Of a stretch of DNA of 64,000 nucleotides, positions 33,685-46,208 are shown in pieces. The DNA is from Russula earlei (lineage: Eukaryota > Basidiomycota > Agaricomycetes > Russulales > Russulaceae): the NCBI GenBank assembly GCA_025769875.1, contig JAGFNK010000170.1, positions 36,082-100,081 on the forward strand, written 5' to 3'. The position numbers were made by a program, and so were the translations under genes. Numbering within the stretch: position 1 is the first letter of the stretch; every line of letters starts with the position of its first letter. Under the pieces are notes generated by a model, which did not search any database, was not told the DNA's origin, and was given only the letters and a program-made list of their open reading frames with translations.

Positions 33685-35629
33685 CTAATTTTTATTCTTA
33701 AAAATTTTGTTGATGGCGTCGGTCGAGTATGACTTGGGACGCTCGAGAGCTGCGAGGGGTTCCTCAATGGAATTCTCCGTGAACGTGTTAAAAGACTTAC
33801 GGGCGCCGAGCGCGCGATCCCAAATGAGCTGCGCGGCCACACCAAAGGCGCGCGAGACCCCGAAAAGGACAGTATAGTACTGCATCTCCGTGAGGCCGTA
33901 GTGGGTCAGAAGAGCGCCAGAGTGCGCATCCACATTCGGCCAGGGATTCTTTGCCTTGCCAGCCTGACCCATCATCCGTAAGTGGGCAGAGCCCAACTAA
34001 CAGTCCTCCCGTGCACGCACCTCGAGCAGGATCCCTGGGACGATGTTGTAGATCTGGCCGACAAGCTTGAAGAGCTTGTCATTCGGCAGATGTTTGAGTG
34101 CAAACTCGCGCTGTGCGACGTAGCGTGGGTCCGTCTTGCGAAGCACCGCATGACCGTAGCCGGGAACAACCTGTCCACTCTTCAACGTGGACCAGACATA
34201 CTCCTTGACAGCCTCGTCGCTGGCATCTTCCCCAATATTGGCTTGCATTTTGGTGAGCCAGACGAGCACCTCCTGATTCGCGAGGCCATGCAGAGGGCCG
34301 GCAAGGCCATTGAGTGCGGCAGCATACGAAAGGAAGGGGTCTGAGAGAGCAGAGCCCACGAGTTTCCCGGTATGTGCAGAGACATTACCACCCTCATGAT
34401 CGCTGATGGTAATATCAGCACCACGGGGCTCTTTTTTTCAAGATACAAAAGGTTACCTATGGATGGTAATGTAGAGCCTCATCAGCTCAACAAAGGCAGG
34501 ATTATCACCGAAGCCGAGTAACGTGGCGAGATTGTGCGAATAGTCCCTTTGCAGGTCAATCGGTGGGAGCTTGCCACGACCGTAGACATTGCGGTAAATA
34601 CGACCAGCGATGTTTGGGAGCTTGGCGATCCTAACGTTCACGTGCTAAATTAGAACACCAAGAGGATGATATTAAACCACGTCTCACAGGTCCATCGAGT
34701 CGTCGAACGTAGGGCCCCAGTACTCCTTCTTGGAGATGCCCTCGGCATAGGCCTTTGAAAATGCAGAGTTGTGGTTCAGCTAAGACAATGTACGTAAGTC
34801 CTAAATGAGATGATACAGCAGGTCAAGTGAATGAAGCATAACATACGGCAGTGACGGCCAAGCTAAACTGGCTCATTGGGTGCAAAGTAGGTGGACACCT
34901 GTCAAGGATCTCCTCTACAAACTCGGGAATCGCGGCGCGTGCGGCCCAGTCTTTTGAGAGCTCTGCGACTTGCTCGTACGTTGGGATCTCCCCAGTGACG
35001 AGAAGCCAGAAGAGGCCCTCAGGAAGAGGCTCCGAGCCACCTTGAGCCTTTGGAAGTTGCTGCTGAATCTCGGGGATGGTCTTCCCGCGGAAGCGGATTC
35101 CTTCCTCTGTGGATCGCAATGCATTAGACGCAAGCGGCGACATCGACAAGCGAAAACCTATATACCGGGGTCGAGGACCGAGCCTTCCCAGATCAAAGCG
35201 GGCAAGCCGCGCATACCGCTGGTGACGTGGCAGGCCAGGTGATGAGACGACAACAGGAACGGAATGCAGCTAAACGCACCCATAAAGCTGGTCGACGAGG
35301 ACGGGCCCGAAGGATTTTTTGCCGTGCTCTACACGCGCCGCTTTGACCTGTGTGAAAGACGGCGAGGTCAACGACGAACGTTTCGGTGGCAGCGCAGCAA
35401 GGCCGTGCTCAAATAAGACGGGCGCACATTCTCCTGGGCGGTGGGAATCAACTCTGCGAGACGCTCCTTGAGCGTGGGCATGTTTCCGGGTTGTTGATAA
35501 CAGACGAACAGAAGCTGCGGAGCGTAGGAAAGGCGAGCCGGTCTAACCGACTGTCGTCAGCAAATGCAAATACGGGGCGGGCATGGAAAGGTGTACCTTT
35601 CTGAGGGAAGAGCGAAGGGCGGGAACCAT
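33685..35629 (-). CDS. CIT1: Citrate synthase, mitochondrial
   Basis: Nine exons: 35629..35597, 35514..35428, 35347..35280, 35218..35166, 35106..34847, 34779..34688, 34630..34457, 34402..34021 and 33963..33685, 475 aa. It condenses oxaloacetate and acetyl-CoA in the TCA cycle. The start region ([11 protein letters not shown]) is basic and fits a mitochondrial presequence; the C-terminus KNKN lacks a peroxisomal SKL signal, so this is the mitochondrial form. Seen: [20 protein letters not shown], the active-site His in [12 protein letters not shown], the second in [15 protein letters not shown], and [19 protein letters not shown] followed by RPKS. All junctions keep frame with GT-AG introns. 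Divergent from TRM8 with 162 bp between start codons. Confidence 0.95.
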
Positions 35630-35791
35630 TTTTTCAGAAAATGGTGGAGACCAAGTTGGATAGTAGGGTGGAAGGAGGGTTATGTGTGTTTATTAATTTA
35701 TTTCGAGGTCGGTCGGTCCGCCTTCCTCCGAGTGGTTAACAAACCTCCGAAGCCACGGTGACCCACGGTGACCGACGAACGACCCCAACAG
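35630..35791. promoter_or_regulatory. Bidirectional promoter CIT1/TRM8
   Basis: Only 162 bp separate the two start codons. A tandem direct repeat of CCACGGTGAC lies at about 35753-35772, close to TRM8. The repeat could be a factor-binding site; this is inference. Confidence 0.45.
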
Positions 35792-36749
<958 letters not shown>

Positions 36750-36806
36750 TGATCCGGGTAGCAACCCTGTATTTCTTCTGGCAGAGAGATCTTCATCTCG
36801 TGCAAG

Positions 36807-37747
36807 CTATCCGTCGATTGTCATGACCTCTTCTGCGGAGTTGGACGCTCCGAGTCCCAAGCTCATCCCATCCAGTAACTGTTTTGTACGATCCCTGACT
36901 ACCGCGCGCATCTCCTTGTGAATCACCGCGCCCGCCTCCCCGGCCAACGTCAAGATCTCCTCGAACCGGTCCACGTGCAACCGCGTCTCCATACTGACCA
37001 GCGTGAGGTGGCCCGACCGCGGCATGCTCGCCACGGTCACATGGGGCAGGTCGGCCTCCTCGAGCGCGGTGAGGTCCAGCATCGGCGCCGCGGCGTGCAC
37101 GCCTCCCGTGACGGCACAGACATAGTCGGCAAGTGGCACCCCGGCATTGATCAGCGCGACGGTCGTCGCGTTGATCGCGGCTTGGAGCACTCCGCCATCC
37201 TGCTGCAGGACGTGCACGAAGATGTCGATCTGCGAGCGCGGGTACAGGCCCGTCTGCACCACCGGCTCGAACGTCGCCTTGATCATGGCCGCCAGCTCCA
37301 ACACGCGCCTTCACGCATCGTCGTCAGGCTTTGAAACACAGGGAAGGACCGAAGGGGAAAAAAAAAAGAAAAAAAAAAGCGCAAGAGGGGAAAAGACGTA
37401 CTTGTCGCCGCGCCCTCGCCGTCGGCGGTCGCCCGCGCCGAACGGTGCTATGATCCCTTCGACGTGTATGGCGGCGCGATCGTGCAGCGTCTGGGCGCGC
37501 ACGCGCGCCTCCCGCGGTCCGAACACGCTCACGAGCACCTCGGTGAGCCCGTGCGCGACGCGGGCAGAGCCGTCCGCGCCCGCCTGGGACGTCGAGTCGA
37601 AGGTGATCTCGCGCAGCTCGTATTGCCGGCGCCCGTCGGAGCGGAATCCGCCCTCGTTCAGGATCTCGATGCGTGAGCTCTGTGGGAGATGGCGTGTGTG
37701 TCAAAGGGATTCGTCGGCGAGGGTGTGCGGTCATGGGTATCTACCAT
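36807..37747 (-). CDS. SKI6: Exosome core subunit Rrp41/Ski6
   Basis: Exons 37747..37745 (only the ATG), 37679..37402 and 37308..36807, 260 aa. Rrp41 is an RNase PH-fold ring subunit of the RNA exosome. Seen: SSRIEILNEGGFRSDGRR, DGSARVAHGLTEVLVSVFGP, RGDKRVLELAAMIK, YPRSQIDIFVHVLQQDGGVL, CAVTGGVHAAAPMLDLT and METRLHVDRFEEI. The start codon alone forms the first coding exon; no other in-frame ATG gives the conserved N-terminus. The 3' end converges with TRM8 with only 57 bp between stops. Divergent from NPT1. Confidence 0.92.
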
Positions 37748-37991
37748 TATGTGAGTAAACGGGACGGGGTCACCGCCCCGGTCACACCAGCACACATTGA
37801 TGAGAACGGAGCATCAGTCGAGTCCTTCATACATAAAATACGTTGAGCATTTTTCCAGTGAACCGAAGAGGGGGCCCTGTTTTGTCTCGATGTACCGATA
37901 GATCGCCAGCGATAACACTCGCAGTTTTACGCACGCACGACGACTCGCTGCCTGCGCATCAACTTCTGCTTTTCCCGGTAGACTCGAAGTC

Positions 37992-39835
37992 ATGGCTGGC
38001 CAACAAGGTCCTGCAGTCAAGGTCTTGCCTAGGTCCCTCCTAGACACGGACCTTTACAAGGTTCGAAGTTTCGACAGAGAGTCTCCGCGCATTCAGCGCG
38101 CCGTGATAACACCATGGTCTTCGCCAACAGCTCACCATGCAGCAAGCGGTGCTGCATCACTTTCCCAGCGCCCATACGACATACAGATTCACGCACCGCG
38201 ACGCCGGCGTATACTTCACTCGTCAGTGCTACGAGGAGTTCGTGGCGGCCGTACCTCGTACGCCGTCTTTTCTGCCTCTGCCCTTCTTTCTTTGCAGAGC
38301 CCTCCCCATCCCCAGAGTTCTCCACGCTGTCCCTGACGCCCGAGGAGCGCATCTGGCTGCAGAGCGCGTGCCCGTATCTCACGCCCGTGTACCTCGACTA
38401 CCTCGCCGCTTATCGCTTCAAGCCCTCCCAAGTCCAGGTGTCCTTCCTGCCGCGCGAACAACAACCGGACGGCGACGAGGGGCGCATCGAGATCGAGGCG
38501 TCGGGCCCGTGGGCGGAAACGATCTTCTGGGAGGTGCCCCTTCTGGCTACCCTGAGCGAGATCTACTTTGCTACGGTCGACAAGGACTGGAACTATGACG
38601 GCCAGGCGCGTACGTGTCCACACGCAGCGGGGTGCATGCAGAGGGAGTCTGACCGTGGCGCGCCGCCGAGCATATACAGACGTTGCATACGAGAAGGGTA
38701 CGACGTTGCTCGAGGCGGGCTGCGCGTTCAGCGAATTTGGCACGCGTCGCAGGCGGTCGTACCACGTTCACGACCTCGTAGTCGGCCAGCTGGTACGCGC
38801 AGAGCAGGATCGTCCAGGAAGGGGGAAGCTCCTCGGGACGAGCAACGTCAGTCCCGCCTCGATTGCCCTCCGTTCCTCGCCGATCACGCCACACAGGTGC
38901 ACCTCGCACAAAAGCACGGCATCAAACTGGTTGGCACGATCGCGCAGTAGGTGTCAAACTTCGAGGCTGCACCTCCCATCGCAGGGCTGATGATGGAACG
39001 AATCCGATCGTCCCTTTCAGCGAGTGGTTCATGGGGGTGAGCGACCGCGCTGCGTCATACGTGTCGCGGACATTCATCGCCGTCGCGACAAAAGTAGACC
39101 GCAGCCATGCGCGGTTACGAGCACGCTAACGGCATCGCGCTCGACCTCTGGGAACAAGTCTACCCAAGCGGGATGACGCTCCTCGCGCTCACAGACACGT
39201 TCTCGACAAAAGCGTTCTTCCAGGTGCGCCTGTTCTTCCTTTCCACCCCTTTCCGCTCAAAGTCCCCCAACCTTCCTCCCCTGATTCCATCGCGGCATTT
39301 AGGATTTTTCCACCGACGCGGAACGTGCCCGCCGTTGGCACGGCCTGCGACAGGACTCTGGTGACCCATTCCTCTTTGCTTTGCAGGCCAAGGGGCTCTA
39401 CGAACGGCTGGGTATCAACCCCGGTGAGAAAACGATCGTGTACTCTGATTCGCTCAACACCGACAAGACCCTCGCGCTGAAAAAGCAGTGCGAGGATATG
39501 GGTTTCAAGCGTGGGCTTTTCGCCGTTCCCTCTTGATCTCTTCCACCGTCTGATCGAACCTACGCGGTGGCGGACAGCTGCTTTTGGTATTGGCACCTTC
39601 TTCACTAACGACTTCAAGTCGTTGTCAAGCCAAGGCAAGGAGAAGAGCAAAGCGCTCAACATAGTCATCAAACTGGCGTCTATCAACGGCCTTCCATGCA
39701 TCAAGATCAGTGATGACCCGACCAAGGTGAGCTTTTCCCTTTAAGAACGAGGGAGAACGATTTGACCTTGTGCAGAATACTGGGGACCGCGAGACCTTGT
39801 TGAGGGTCAAGGACATTTTTGGTCTTCCCAAGTAG
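37992..39835 (+). CDS. NPT1: Nicotinate phosphoribosyltransferase
   Basis: Ten exons: 37992..38060, 38131..38241, 38300..38609, 38680..38846, 38897..38946, 39021..39036, 39098..39223, 39303..39510, 39578..39726 and 39776..39835, exactly 422 codons. The enzyme makes nicotinate mononucleotide from nicotinate and PRPP in NAD salvage. Seen: [29 protein letters not shown], the FGTRRRRS active-site loop, [57 protein letters not shown] and [11 protein letters not shown]. Exon 6 is a 16-nt microexon. The frame is intact throughout, in contrast to several neighbours. Confidence 0.95.
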
Positions 39836-41015
39836 GATATCGTTTCATACAGCCCTGTGTTGTTGTTGCTATCACTGCGCTCTAACCTGTTTCGGTAAAC
39901 CGCTGGGCGACACATGGCGCTGATTGTTCTCGAACACACGTATACTTGGCCGTTATGTCCATATCACACAAGGGGCGTAACTGAGAGAAGCGCCAGGTCG
40001 TTTCCCCTTACACCTTTTAGACGACTGATGGCGACCATACCTGAAAACGGGTTGGTGGCTGTGATCCGTGCCTCGGGCGAGGGAAACATAATTCCAAATT
40101 GGAGCTTGAGTTCGACGGCTGACGCCTCAGTGCGCCGGCGGATGCCACTGATTCGTCAAATCTTACGAATGATATCCACCTTGTTACCTCTGTCTACCCT
40201 CGATCGTTGCAGCCTCCGGCGCACCGCCATGCAAGGGCATCAAAAGATGGCGACTTGACAGCCCCGTGTCTCCCTTCCCGCATGTCCAAAACCAATGTCG
40301 AACCCAGAGCTTCGGCGCGGTAGACGTTCGGTCGACTCCCCTTAGGAATCCCCATACGTGGTGCCGCCGGCACACCTGAGAGGTGAGTCAGCCTGCCGAC
40401 CTTCGCACGTCGGCACCGCGGTCGAAATCATGCGATCAACTCGAGCTCCTGGTGCATCTGTATCTACATCGCAACGTCGAGTTGAGTCGGACATCGCCGT
40501 GGGGGCCGCCGCGTGGCCTGAGACATGGATACTGTACGTGGGGGTGGTGCGAGATCATGGGATCGCGAAAAAAGAAAGACATGTGGCGAGGCCTGGGGGG
40601 TACTTGGGCGCGCTGCTGCATCACGGACGGAGAATAATCCGAGTCGGTCCCAAGGCATGCAGCGCAAGGTGTGCCTCCAGGAGTTCTGACCCCGCCCGGA
40701 GCTCGCCAACATTGGTGTGCGCATCTAGGTAAGGTAGATCGTACCGGGGGTTATTTTCTACGTGAGCGTACGTAGAATTGTCCTCCGAGTCGCTTTAAGA
40801 ACATCACGAACATGAGGAATCACCGAATTGCACCATGACCCACCATCGCGGGGCGCGCAAACCAACGGACGGTTGCTAAATATGACTCAAAATGTGCATT
40901 ATTCAACGCCCGGTAAATGCCGTGCCGAGATCGGGCCGAAAAAGCCGTGTCTTCGTATTCTCATCGATCGTCGATAACAGCGACAACCACGTTAGCCGCC
41001 ACCAGTGCCTGGCCA
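39836..41015. other. Intergenic region NPT1 to UBX gene
   Basis: About 1.2 kb. The ORFs here (for example 40358-40732) show no motif, and no consistent splice structure was found. Nothing else is recognisable apart from a short inverted repeat around TACGTGAGCGTACGTA near 40758. Confidence 0.4.
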
Positions 41016-42344
41016 ATGTCTACCCCACGCAAACCAGCGACCCCTTCTCCCAAACGCGCCTCAACGGCGCCTGGAGCAAGCGAAGGAGCCTCTTCCAGAA
41101 GCGAGTCGACGGCCGAGCCAGCGACGACCGCGACGGTCGGTGCAAGCGGCAGTGACGTCGCCGAGCCGCAGTTCAGGGTGTACAAGCCGCCAGCGACCGC
41201 GGCGCCGCAGGGTTCGTAGTGAGATTTTGGATCAAAATCGAACGCGCACCGCGCCGCAGTGCTCGCTTTCCCTCTTTATTTTATTTTTATTTTTATTTTT
41301 TTGGTTGATGACGAACGGGTGAGCAGAGGCGCTGCCGGATGACTACTTCACCCCCACCGTCGCCGAACTCAAGGCGAGGCAAGAGCAGCTCCATGCCCGC
41401 GCCGTCGCGCTGAACAGCGCGCCGCTGCTGACGCGCGCGCAGCGCGAGGAGCAGTCAAAGACGAAGCGCGATCGCTGGCCGAACGTACGTCTCTAACGCA
41501 CAGTCGTCTCTCTCTCTCTCTTCCGTCCCGTTCGTTCGTTCGTTCGTTCAATCGTTCGGACGAATTCGGGACCGCACGACGGGGCTGACCGCCCAAACGG
41601 CCTCTTTTTGGACAGACGACGATAAGGGTGCGCTTCCCCGACCGCACGCAGCTCGAAAGGACGTTCCCGTCTCGCGACAAGATACGGTCCGTGTACGCGT
41701 TCGTGCGCGACTCGCTTCGCGAAGACGTAAAGCCTGTCAAGTTTGTATTATGTGCGGTCTCCCCTCTTCGTTTCCGTCGGCCTTTGTTGTGGGATCTCAC
41801 GCGTTGCCTTCCCCACCCCCCCCCCCCTCCCCCCAATATAACTAAAAAAATTCCAAAAATCAACAGCGTCCAGCCCGCCACCGCGCCAGCTGAAGGTGTC
41901 CGATCACACCGTTCGCGATCTGACCCTCGCGGACTTGGGGCTCGCGCCGTCCTCGGTCCTCAACCTTCGATTCGTCGACGACGCATGGAACCGTGCGTCC
42001 TCTGTCTCCCCTCTACACGAGGCGGCTGCACCCCGCTTCCACGGAACGGTTTGGACTGACGGTTTGCTTTTTTTTTTTTTTTCATCTTGAACGTCACCAG
42101 GTTCGGACTTGCCTGCGCCGCTGGCGTCTACGATCCTGGAACACGCCGTCGATCTCCCAACACTCGCGGGCTTCGATGGAAATCAGAAAAAGAAAGAAGG
42201 ATCATCGGCGTCTGGCTCCAACAGGGCACAGGCTTCGACGGGCGGGGATGTCAAGCTTCCCAAATGGCTAAAGCTGGGTTTCAGTGCGTCCCCATCAATC
42301 TGTCGCCCTTGTCCACTTTGTAACCTTCTTTCGCAGAGAAATGA
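41016..42344 (+). CDS. UBX-domain protein (TUG/ASPL-like C-terminal half)
   Basis: Six exons: 41016..41211, 41327..41484, 41616..41751, 41867..41992, 42101..42283 and 42337..42344, 268 aa. UBX domains bind Cdc48/p97 and recruit it to substrates. Seen: a Ser/Pro/Ala-rich start, then FRVYKPP, LPDDYFTPTVAELKARQEQL, SAPLLTRAQREEQ, the UBX fold TIRVRFPDRTQLERTFPSRD, VYAFVRDSLRE, KVSDHTVRDLTLADLGLAPS SVLNLRF (in two parts), and the end KLPKWLKLGFKK. The N-terminal ubiquitin-like domains of TUG are missing, as in other short fungal versions. The last coding exon is 8 nt. The start ATG is the last one in the open frame before the conserved part; an earlier start is possible. Confidence 0.82.
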
Positions 42345-42526
42345 CGCCTAACACCCAGATGGTATAATTAAAGTCCTTTTTTACCCCCTGTCGGAGAATC
42401 GTGTTGTACTTGCTCTAGTTGTTGTTGTACTCCTTGCGGTCACATCGTCACGTTATTGGATACACGTTATAGAATTTCATCTGTCATCATCTTCTTTACA
42501 TTCACACGTATTCTATCAGGATGTGA

Positions 42527-44263
42527 TCAGTAGACGGGGAACCCAGGATCCACCTCGCGGGACCAAGCGCGCAGCCCGCCAACAAGGTCTTTGATGATGA
42601 AAGTGGTGTCTGGCGACGCGCTTCTGATGGCGTCCACCGCAATCTGCGAGTCGTTTCCGAGCCGGCACACAACGTAGGTTTCGAGCTCTGGGGATACATA
42701 GTCCCTAGGGTTGGCAACAATGTTATGAAGGGGGACGTCTAGTGATGGATTGGGGCTAGAGTCCTCGAGGCGCGGTGTAAGCTGGGGACAACGTACGAAT
42801 GGACGAGGGCAGGTGACAGATGCCGAATTCTGTTTTTGGTCGAACATCGAGAATCCTGACTTGTTTGGAGTTGGAGTGGATGATGGCCCTGAGCTCCTGC
42901 ACATCATCAACTTGCCATTTTCATGAGTTCAGTCCGCAGAGGACCCACCCTGGCGGTTATCCTCGATTCACCATCCCCGGGGTTCAATCCCAGAGCTTCC
43001 CAATCAGGTCTAGCCCCACCACAGAACCGCACATAGTCCGTCTCCTCAATCTCCCCCGCTTTTTGTCCTTCCGTACCACACCCTGGACAGCTGACGCGGC
43101 GCTTTCGAAGTTTGACGCTTCGGAAAGGCGGCGCAGAGAGCGCACCGTAGACCAATAGGGACGGCTGTTCGTCTGACCGACAATTACCAAAGGCGTCAGT
43201 AAGGGCCCCCCGTCGGCCCATCAAGCTCGCCCGAAGCAACACTTGCCGTGCAACCCGACGACGAGCTTGATCGCCTCCAGTGCCTGCAGACTCCCGATGA
43301 CCCCGGTCACGACGCCCAAGATCCCCGTCTCCTCGCAGCTCGCCGCGGCGGCGGGGGAGGCGGCGGGTCGGGGGAAGAGGCAGCGGTAGCACGGACCCTC
43401 CGGACCGAGGTTGTACGTGCACAGCTGGCCGTCGAACCTCTGCGCGGCGCCGCTCACGAGCGGCTTCCCCAGCAGCACCGCGGCGTCGGAGAGCAGGTAG
43501 CGCGTCGCGGCGTTGTCGGTGCAGTCCAAGATCACGTCGTACGGTTCCAGCAGCGCGCGGGCGTTCGCGGGCGTGAGCGCGTTCGCGAGCGCGTCCACGC
43601 GGACGCGCGAGTTGATCCTGCGGACGCATCATGATGAGAGCGCGGGACGGGACGGGATGGGAAAGGACGGGCGGCGCGGGTCGATATCCGCGCCGGTGCC
43701 CCGCCGACGGCGACGCAACTGTGTGAGAGCGCAGGCGGCAGACTCTGCCTTTGGCTGTCCCAACCGGGATTCGGTGTGCAGCGTCTGGCGTTGAAGGTTC
43801 GATAGTTCGACCACGTCGTGGTCGATGATCCCGATGCGGCCTGCGCACGCAGCAGGGCAATACGTAGCAGATGTTTTTTTTTTGAATTTATTTTTTCCGT
43901 AGTGACAAAGGATATCGTCGCGCGGCGCGTCGGTCAAGTCGTCAGTACAGCTCCTAGGGGATGGAAATCCTTGCTCGCGCAAAAAAAAAAAAACAGACTT
44001 GCCGACACCGGCCGCGGCGAGGTATTGGAGAGCTGGACAGCCTAGTCCCCCGGCGCCGACGACGACCACGGCGGCTTGCTGGAGCTTGAGCTGACCTGCG
44101 GTTTGTGGCGTCGGGCGAGCGGGGGCATGACGGGCATTGGTGCGTGCTCGTGATGATAATGATGGAATGTTCGAGCGAACGTGCCTGGCAACCCGATACC
44201 ATCGAGAATCATCTGCCTGCCATAGCGTTTGTAGTCGTCAAGACGAAAAGTGTCTGCGGCCAT
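42527..44263 (-). CDS. UBA4: Uba4/MOCS3 adenylyltransferase-sulfurtransferase
   Basis: Seven exons: 44263..44185, 44095..44003, 43840..43720, 43617..43247, 43172..42949, 42896..42797 and 42738..42527, 399 aa. Uba4 activates the ubiquitin-like Urm1 and transfers sulfur for tRNA thiolation. Seen: [14 protein letters not shown], the ATP-binding [40 protein letters not shown], zinc ligands in CYRC and CPGC, and the C-terminal rhodanese domain with the active-site loop VCRLGNDSQ. Three of the six introns (44184..44096, 44002..43841, 43246..43173) require GC donors: GCACGT, GCAAGT and GCAAGT. Divergent from DOC1 with 163 bp between start codons. Confidence 0.93.
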
Positions 44264-44426
44264 TGGGAGGGAGAGAGGAGGAAGTATCGGGTTTTTTTAT
44301 TTTTTATTTATTTTACAATTCACTGGGCCCGCGCAACCGACCGCGACGGGGCGCGCGACGCGTAACGCCGTCCGTCGAACCTCTTCTCAATCTCAATCTC
44401 ATATCTCACATCATCACGCACATGAC

Positions 44427-45590
44427 ATGAGCTCAGCCGTACAGCTCGGTTCCGCGCCCGCCGACATCCCCGCCTCGACCCCCGAAGGCGTCTTTCTCGT
44501 TCACAATCGTAAGTGCGCGCGTCGCGCGATTTCGATCGAACCCAAAAAAAAAAAAAAAAAATCTCGTGGACCTGTTTTGTTTTGAACCTGATGGCTCTTG
44601 TGGCTCTGACGTGATCTTTTAAAAAATAAAACAAAAACACAGTTCGGAAGCCGCCCGTGCTGCCGTGGCCCGACATCGGCCACCTCGCAAAGTGGTCCGT
44701 CTCTTCGTTCAAGTTTGGCTTTGGACCGGAGTGCCTGCAAGATCAGGATCCAGAGACATTCTGGCAGTGAGCGTTTCGCCCACCCTCTTCCTCTCCCACC
44801 CTCTCACACACGCACGCCATGTTTTCTTTTGGGGCGCTCGCGCTCGCCTCCCCCCCGCCCCCGCTTCCAACAACAAATTTCGCGACCACAATCACTTCAA
44901 TCACGTCGCTTCGTTCTCAGCTCCGACGGCCCTCAGCCGCACTTCATCACCGTCGAGTTTCCGCGAAAGATCGCGATTCAGGTTATGATTCTCATGCGCC
45001 TTCGTCACGCCGTATATCTAATATGACCCCCCCCGCACAACAGAAACTCAGCCTCTACCTCAGCTACAGGTTCGACGACTCGTACACGCCCGCCGCGCTC
45101 TCCGTGCGCGCGGGCACGAGCCCCGGCGACCTGCAAGAAGTGCGCGCCGTCACGCTCGACCGTCCCGACGGATGGATCACCTTTGACGTCTCTGCGGAGC
45201 CGGGCGACGACGGCGAGGGATTGTGCGTCCCCCCTCGTCCCTCCCCCCCTCTCTTTACATAGCCAATCAATCATCAACCTTTTTTTTTTTTTTTTGCTCA
45301 GCAAACCGATACACGCGTACTTGCTTCAAGTCATCATCCTCGCGAACCACATGAACGGCAAGGACACGCACATCCGTGGCATGCGGATATTGGGTCCCAT
45401 AGAGTGAGTGTCAACTGTACCCTCTCCCCTCCCCCAACCCACTGTTTTTTTTTCTTTTCCCGGGGGGATGGCGGAATGCAGAGGGTGAACTAATAAACCT
45501 TTTTACCGCGTGTGTAGGGACCAGGCATCGTGGGATGATCCCTTCCCGTTTGTTGATCCAAAGTTTAAGATGTACGAACACATCCGATAG
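44427..45590 (+). CDS. DOC1: Anaphase-promoting complex subunit 10 (Doc1)
   Basis: Six exons: 44427..44508, 44643..44766, 44921..44981, 45044..45222, 45302..45403 and 45518..45590, 206 aa. Doc1/APC10 helps the APC/C ubiquitin ligase recognise degron-bearing substrates. The DOC domain reads DIGHLAKWSVSSFKFGFG, DPETFWHSDGPQPHFITVEF, KLSLYLSYRFDDSYTPAALS VRAG (in two parts), LLQVIILANHMNGKDTHIRG and MRILGP. The C-terminus is DPKFKMYEHIR, close to the IR tail by which APC10 docks on the complex. Introns carry long T or A runs. All junctions keep frame. Confidence 0.93.
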
Positions 45591-46208
45591 CGTCCGCAGC
45601 GACCGATGTTGCACGGCGCCGCTCTTGCGCCGCCGCCATCGCTTCTTCTAACTACAGAGTATGGTTGTCACCAAGGACATTGTACCGCTAGTCCACCTTT
45701 TTAGTCCCTGTATCCATGATACACCTGAAAATCATTTCGAGCGAGTTCTGCGCCACCTATTAATGCTACAGGGAGCCTCAGCAACGTGCCCCCCCGAGTC
45801 GAACATCGCACTAGGCTTTGATGATTCGTCTTGTTTCGTAAGTATGACCCCAGAACCGGAGACAGACAGCACGTCGCCGCCGCCGCCGCCTTCGGACACG
45901 ATGGGCCTCCTCCAATCTCCCGAAACCAGCTGATCCGAATCCGAACTGAGAATTACAAAAAGGATTATAAAGGAGGACAAGCTACACTTCTGTGATACAA
46001 AATGGCAACGAGGACAGAAAAAAAAAGAAGGGAGGGGGGGTTGTGGGAATGAATCGGAACACTTAAAACAGAACGTTCAGTTCGAACATCCGTGTGCGCA
46101 TATACAACATAAACAGAAATGATACGCGCACACAGCGGGGACAAAAAAAAAAAAGTTCACCGTAAGGGGAAAAGAGGGGGGGGGGGGGGGCGAAAGAGAA
46201 AGCCATCG
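45591..46208. other. Convergent intergenic region with homopolymer runs
   Basis: About 0.6 kb between the 3' ends of DOC1 and the chromatin gene. It contains a G run of about 14 at 46177-46190 and A runs at 46019 and 46145. A short plus-strand ORF at 45661-45933 has no motif and is not supported. Confidence 0.4.

Noticed and set aside
43841..44002. Apparent frameshift in UBA4 after the ATP-binding loop
   Set aside because: Using GCAAGT as donor gives [11 protein letters not shown] in frame.
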